NCBI GenBank assembly: GCA_910591455.2
Contig: OU342809.1
Location: 8,675,468-8,739,467, forward strand
Direction of reading: 5' to 3'
DNA from: Pholis gunnellus
Lineage: Eukaryota; Chordata; Actinopteri; Perciformes; Pholidae
Length of the DNA: 64,000 nucleotides
Under the pieces are notes generated by a model that was not told the origin of the DNA, searched no databases, and was given only the letters and a program-made list of their open reading frames with translations. The translations under genes were made by a program, and so were the position numbers. This document shows positions 60,403 through 64,000 of the stretch, in pieces (position 1 is the stretch's first letter; the number at the start of each line of letters is the position of its first letter).

Positions 60403-62827
60403 GTAAGTAATCGGAAGTATCGATTTTTTTGCGTCGTATTCAACCAACACACTCGCGAGCGTTGTGCTTTTTTAAATTATTTTTTAAGAGAGAAAAGCAA
60501 CACAGTTCCGCGCGACTTGGTAGTTAGCCGCCGTTAGCTCAACTGGAATGCTAACGTTGCTAATGATACGAACAGTGACGGTGCGCTCACCTGGAGTTAA
60601 AGTAGTTCATTTAAACTACGACAATAAGGGACGCAACACCAACATAAGTTGATTAAGTACATTTAATACGACTCGTAACCGCAGCACACAGCGTTTAAGC
60701 TAAAATCATGTGAACCCAAAGTACACGCAGTTTGCTAGCTCGGTGTCGGATACAATAGTCAACTGACATGTGCTTCCGGAGACCACACGTTTCAGTATCA
60801 GTCGTGAGAAACGGGATATATTAAGCCTTTTAAGAACAAAAATAGAGGGTGTAAGTCTGTTTCACTTCACTTGCACAAACAAAGCGACACCTTCTTGGCT
60901 AGTTGATCAAGTTTACGTTGTCGTGTGCTCGATCGAAACGGTAGTTTAGGTGTTAAAACCTTCATTTATCAACGGGTTAAAGGGAAGTGCGTTGTGTAGA
61001 GTTAACCGTGTTAAAGTGGACGTAAAGTTAGCTAGTAGTGCGTTTTGTTGCCTACATTATATTTGTTAGTGGCTAGAGCTTAACAGCAGAAGTGGAGCTT
61101 GTTTTGTAGGCAGCACACGGTGCTACTAGCTCGGCGTGTCTGGCGCACTCCCAGTCCTGCTAGCTATCGAGCTAACTGTTAGCTAACGTCGTTAGCTGCA
61201 CCCCACAGTGTCCATGTTGTAAGTAGAGTGCTTACTTAACGGCACAAAACACGTGGTTTGCTACATTATTGAGCCATTAATGGAAATCTTGTGACAGGGC
61301 ATGTACACCAGAGAGAGGAGACACAGAGGTCCATAGTATAAAACACATTCCTGTCGACACAGCGCCAGCTAACGATAATCCAGTTTGACAAACACCATTT
61401 CCAGAAACCACAGCATGCTTTTGCAACGTTTTAAAATGTAAAAGCTTATACTTTCAGGAGTGCTATCTTTTTTTGCAGTAAAGTAGGCCTTGTCCTTTTT
61501 GATTTCCTGGTCTTGCACTGAAGGAAATATGATCAAACTGAAGCTATTGTTTAAATAAAAACAAACTATTTGTGTTTTAGTAGTTTTATCATCGACTTAT
61601 ATCAGTGTGGTTTGTATGAATCAATGCACGGTCATATATCTATATTTTGTTCTACTGTAAGAATAGCCGAAACAGTTAATTAACATAAAAATGTATGGTT
61701 CTGCTGAATTTCTTGACAGTCTTGACATGTGACAGTATATTGTATATTTCTTTTAGGTTTACATAGACCTAACTTTAAGGAAATTATGATGGACGCCTTT
61801 CAATGTTTTGTAGAAAATAATTGGCCTATTACTTAATAATTTGTAGCACCCCTACCTTCCAATGATAATTTCAAATTGAGGGGAGCTTGGGGAGTGGGTT
61901 GTTTTTATATAATGGGTGTTTGCAGGATATTCCTTGAAGACTATCTCTTCTGTTGGACCTGGAGATAGTGAGGTCCTGATTTAGATCTGCTCCCATATGT
62001 ATTTGATTGATTTATCCCCCGATTGTTGACAGTTAGAGCGACTATGAGGGCTTAAGTGTGATGCTTTGGCAGCCACTGTGATCGACTTGTCGGTAAGATA
62101 AGCGTCACGGTGATCCTTTTTGTTGTGGTCAGGGAGCTGTTGTGCGAAGTGTAGGATCTTGGCACTGGGCGTGGGGGCTCCTTGGGCCAGCTGTTCTGCT
62201 CGCTGTGAGAGTGCCACGGAGCCAGATGTTGAAGGCAAAGAGTAGGAGGGCTCTGATCCAGTCTGTCACCTGTTTCTCTGCTCCTGCTGCTGTTTTTTTG
62301 CGCTGCAATAATTACATGTCTGGCTGTCCTGGAGCTACATGCAAAGCATCGGAACGCTCATAATCACGCAGTGTCATCGGTTGTGCAAATTCCCCTGGAA
62401 GCTTCACAAACAACAGATATTGTGGGACACGGTTATACAACACCAGATGCACCCATCATGTCCATGAAATTGTCATTACTGTATGGCTGTTGAGTTATTA
62501 ACAAAGTCTACACTCGAGGCATGTCAAATCAGCAAAATAAGATATGGGGTGTCTGAGCCCATGATTCTAAACTTTGATATCAATTAGCACACTATTTTCA
62601 AGATTATACACTGTTCGGGTCAGCATGGTTATAACCTAGAAGGCGGTGTCTACAGTCCACATGAGATCGAATGAATAGGCGTTTCTTGAGTGGAGCAGTA
62701 ATGGATTGGTTTGAAGGGATGTGACGATAAGGACTGATGGCTTTCTGGAGCAGAAATATGTTTGAAAAGTGTTGGAAAATCTCATTTTACTTACTTAACT
62801 TGCACAACAAGTGTCTAATATAAATAT

Positions 62828-62888
<61 letters not shown>

Positions 62889-64000
62889 GAGATAGGGAAT
62901 GAGGGGGGTATTTTCGAACACGGCCATATAAAATTGTGCTGTATTTGTAAGCATGAACTGAAAGCCAAACATTTTTAGTAGGGTAAGTTTTGTATTAATT
63001 AAAGATATTCTGTTGCCAATCACAGGATGACTGAGTCAGGGTAGTTAGCACACTCTCTGGCTGTCTCTTCATTTTTAGATGCTTTCTTCAGGCTGCTGCT
63101 GCTTCCGGTGAGCTTCTACCTGAAGATTTACGTCCACCTGACGCCGACAGAGGTGTGAGCGTAGTTTATTTAGTTCGATATCAGACGCGGTGTTCGTTCA
63201 CACGAGCCAACACGTACGCCGTGCTTTAGCAACGTCATCCATAACCGCCGGGGACGCTCGGTGTGATTATGGAGCTAATGGGGCGGGCCTTGTCATCAGA
63301 TGCTGGCCGTCTGTTAACATGTGGCCCATTCAGAGGCTGATTGAGCACGTCTGTCTTCATCAGGGGAAATGCAACAAGGAAATCAGGCCACGTTGAGCTG
63401 AATTGGAGTTAATGCCAGGAGGAAAATATCTTAATCACTTCTCATCACAATCGCAGTGTGCTGATTGGGGTCAACCACTTATGGTATGGAAATCAAATAA
63501 CACGCATCCCTACGGTTTCTGCTTTCTGTCCTCAAGCGACATCCGTCCGCGGTCATCATTTGTTCTTTCAAACCTGAGCCACGAGTCTGACTGCTTTTTT
63601 TTAGAGTTCCTACAGCAAACATTATGTAAATCCTGCTACAGAGCTACACTCTGAGTGTCGGGAGGATATTTTCATGCCAGGTTTGTCAAACCCGATACAA
63701 CCTTTCAAATAATATATCTTACCTCTTTTATGTAGCTGTGGAGTAAATAGATGAGAGAGCCTTCGTGTTTAGCTTGACAGCTGTCAAAGATATGACCGAG
63801 GCATTCTGTCTTGTTGAATCAGCTTATGAGGCCGCTGGTTTCCTCAAAGAAAAGCAACTCATGAATTATTTTTGTTAGGGTTTTACTAGCAATCAGCTGT
63901 TTTAGGCAACTGATTTTCCTCTTTTCTCAGAAGCAATACGTGTGTCCGTGTGATCTCTTGACAATTTTTTTTTATATCCCCAATAAAGCATGACAGCAGT
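60403..64000 (+). other. celf2 intron after exon 1b, running off the window
   Basis: No RRM-coding sequence (RNP1/RNP2) was found. The first 1 kb is CpG-bearing, as expected next to a promoter. A GATA tetranucleotide repeat lies at 62.83 kb. The rest is unremarkable intron sequence. Confidence 0.55.
62828..62895. repeat. (GATA)n microsatellite
   Basis: Sixteen or so GATA units, slightly interrupted at the 3' end (gagagatag), inside the first long celf2 intron. Confidence 0.95.

Noticed and set aside
63079..63155. Short open run (FYLKIYVHLTPTE) after a ttttag-like acceptor in the celf2 intron
   Set aside because: Does not resemble any CELF exon, ends in a stop, and phase does not fit the phase-2 first exons convincingly.

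Overview
The window is vertebrate nuclear DNA, most likely from a ray-finned (percomorph-type) teleost. Genes are split into many small GT-AG exons, intergenic space is rich in dinucleotide microsatellites, and several interspersed repeats resemble families common in percomorph genomes. The encoded proteins align from memory along most of their length with human NET1, ASB13, TASOR2 (FAM208B), TAF3 and CELF2, which all lie on human 10p15-p14. No bacterial, plasmid, CRISPR or phage feature was seen.

Layout. 1-9.6 kb: no gene recognised; GA/TG microsatellites and three copies of a palindromic interspersed repeat, one with a nested insertion. 9.6-15.8 kb (+): net1, a RhoA-type guanine nucleotide exchange factor, 12 coding exons, complete. 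15.8-21.6 kb: intergenic, with repeat fragments. 21.6-24.0 kb (-): asb13, ankyrin repeats plus SOCS box, 6 coding exons, complete. 24.0-26.8 kb: the shared head-to-head upstream region. 26.8-44.7 kb (+): tasor2, a HUSH-family chromatin silencing scaffold, 22 coding exons and about 3,213 residues, with a 4.4 kb exon that holds four near-identical 98-residue tandem repeats. 47.1-52.7 kb (+): taf3, the TFIID subunit with a histone fold and a C-terminal PHD finger, 7 coding exons, complete. 57.7 and 60.3 kb (+): two alternative first coding exons of celf2, both ending in the same reading phase; the rest of the gene lies beyond the right edge.

Exon models were built by hand. Each splice site was chosen so that the GT-AG rule, reading phase and remembered family sequence agree, and phases close without a frameshift from start to stop in all four complete genes. 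The genes are not an operon. Their relation is conserved synteny: NET1-ASB13-TASOR2 is the human order, but the CALML genes and GDI2 are not seen here, and taf3 and celf2 follow directly with no gata3 between them. tasor2 (heterochromatin silencing), taf3 (H3K4me3 reading and promoter assembly) and celf2 (RNA processing) are all gene-expression regulators, but nothing in the sequence shows that they act together.

The observations most worth checking are the recent in-frame tandem amplification in tasor2, its 17-nt microexon, the chain of upstream ORFs before its start, a TISU/YY1-like element before taf3, and the loss of the canonical BC-box cysteine in asb13.
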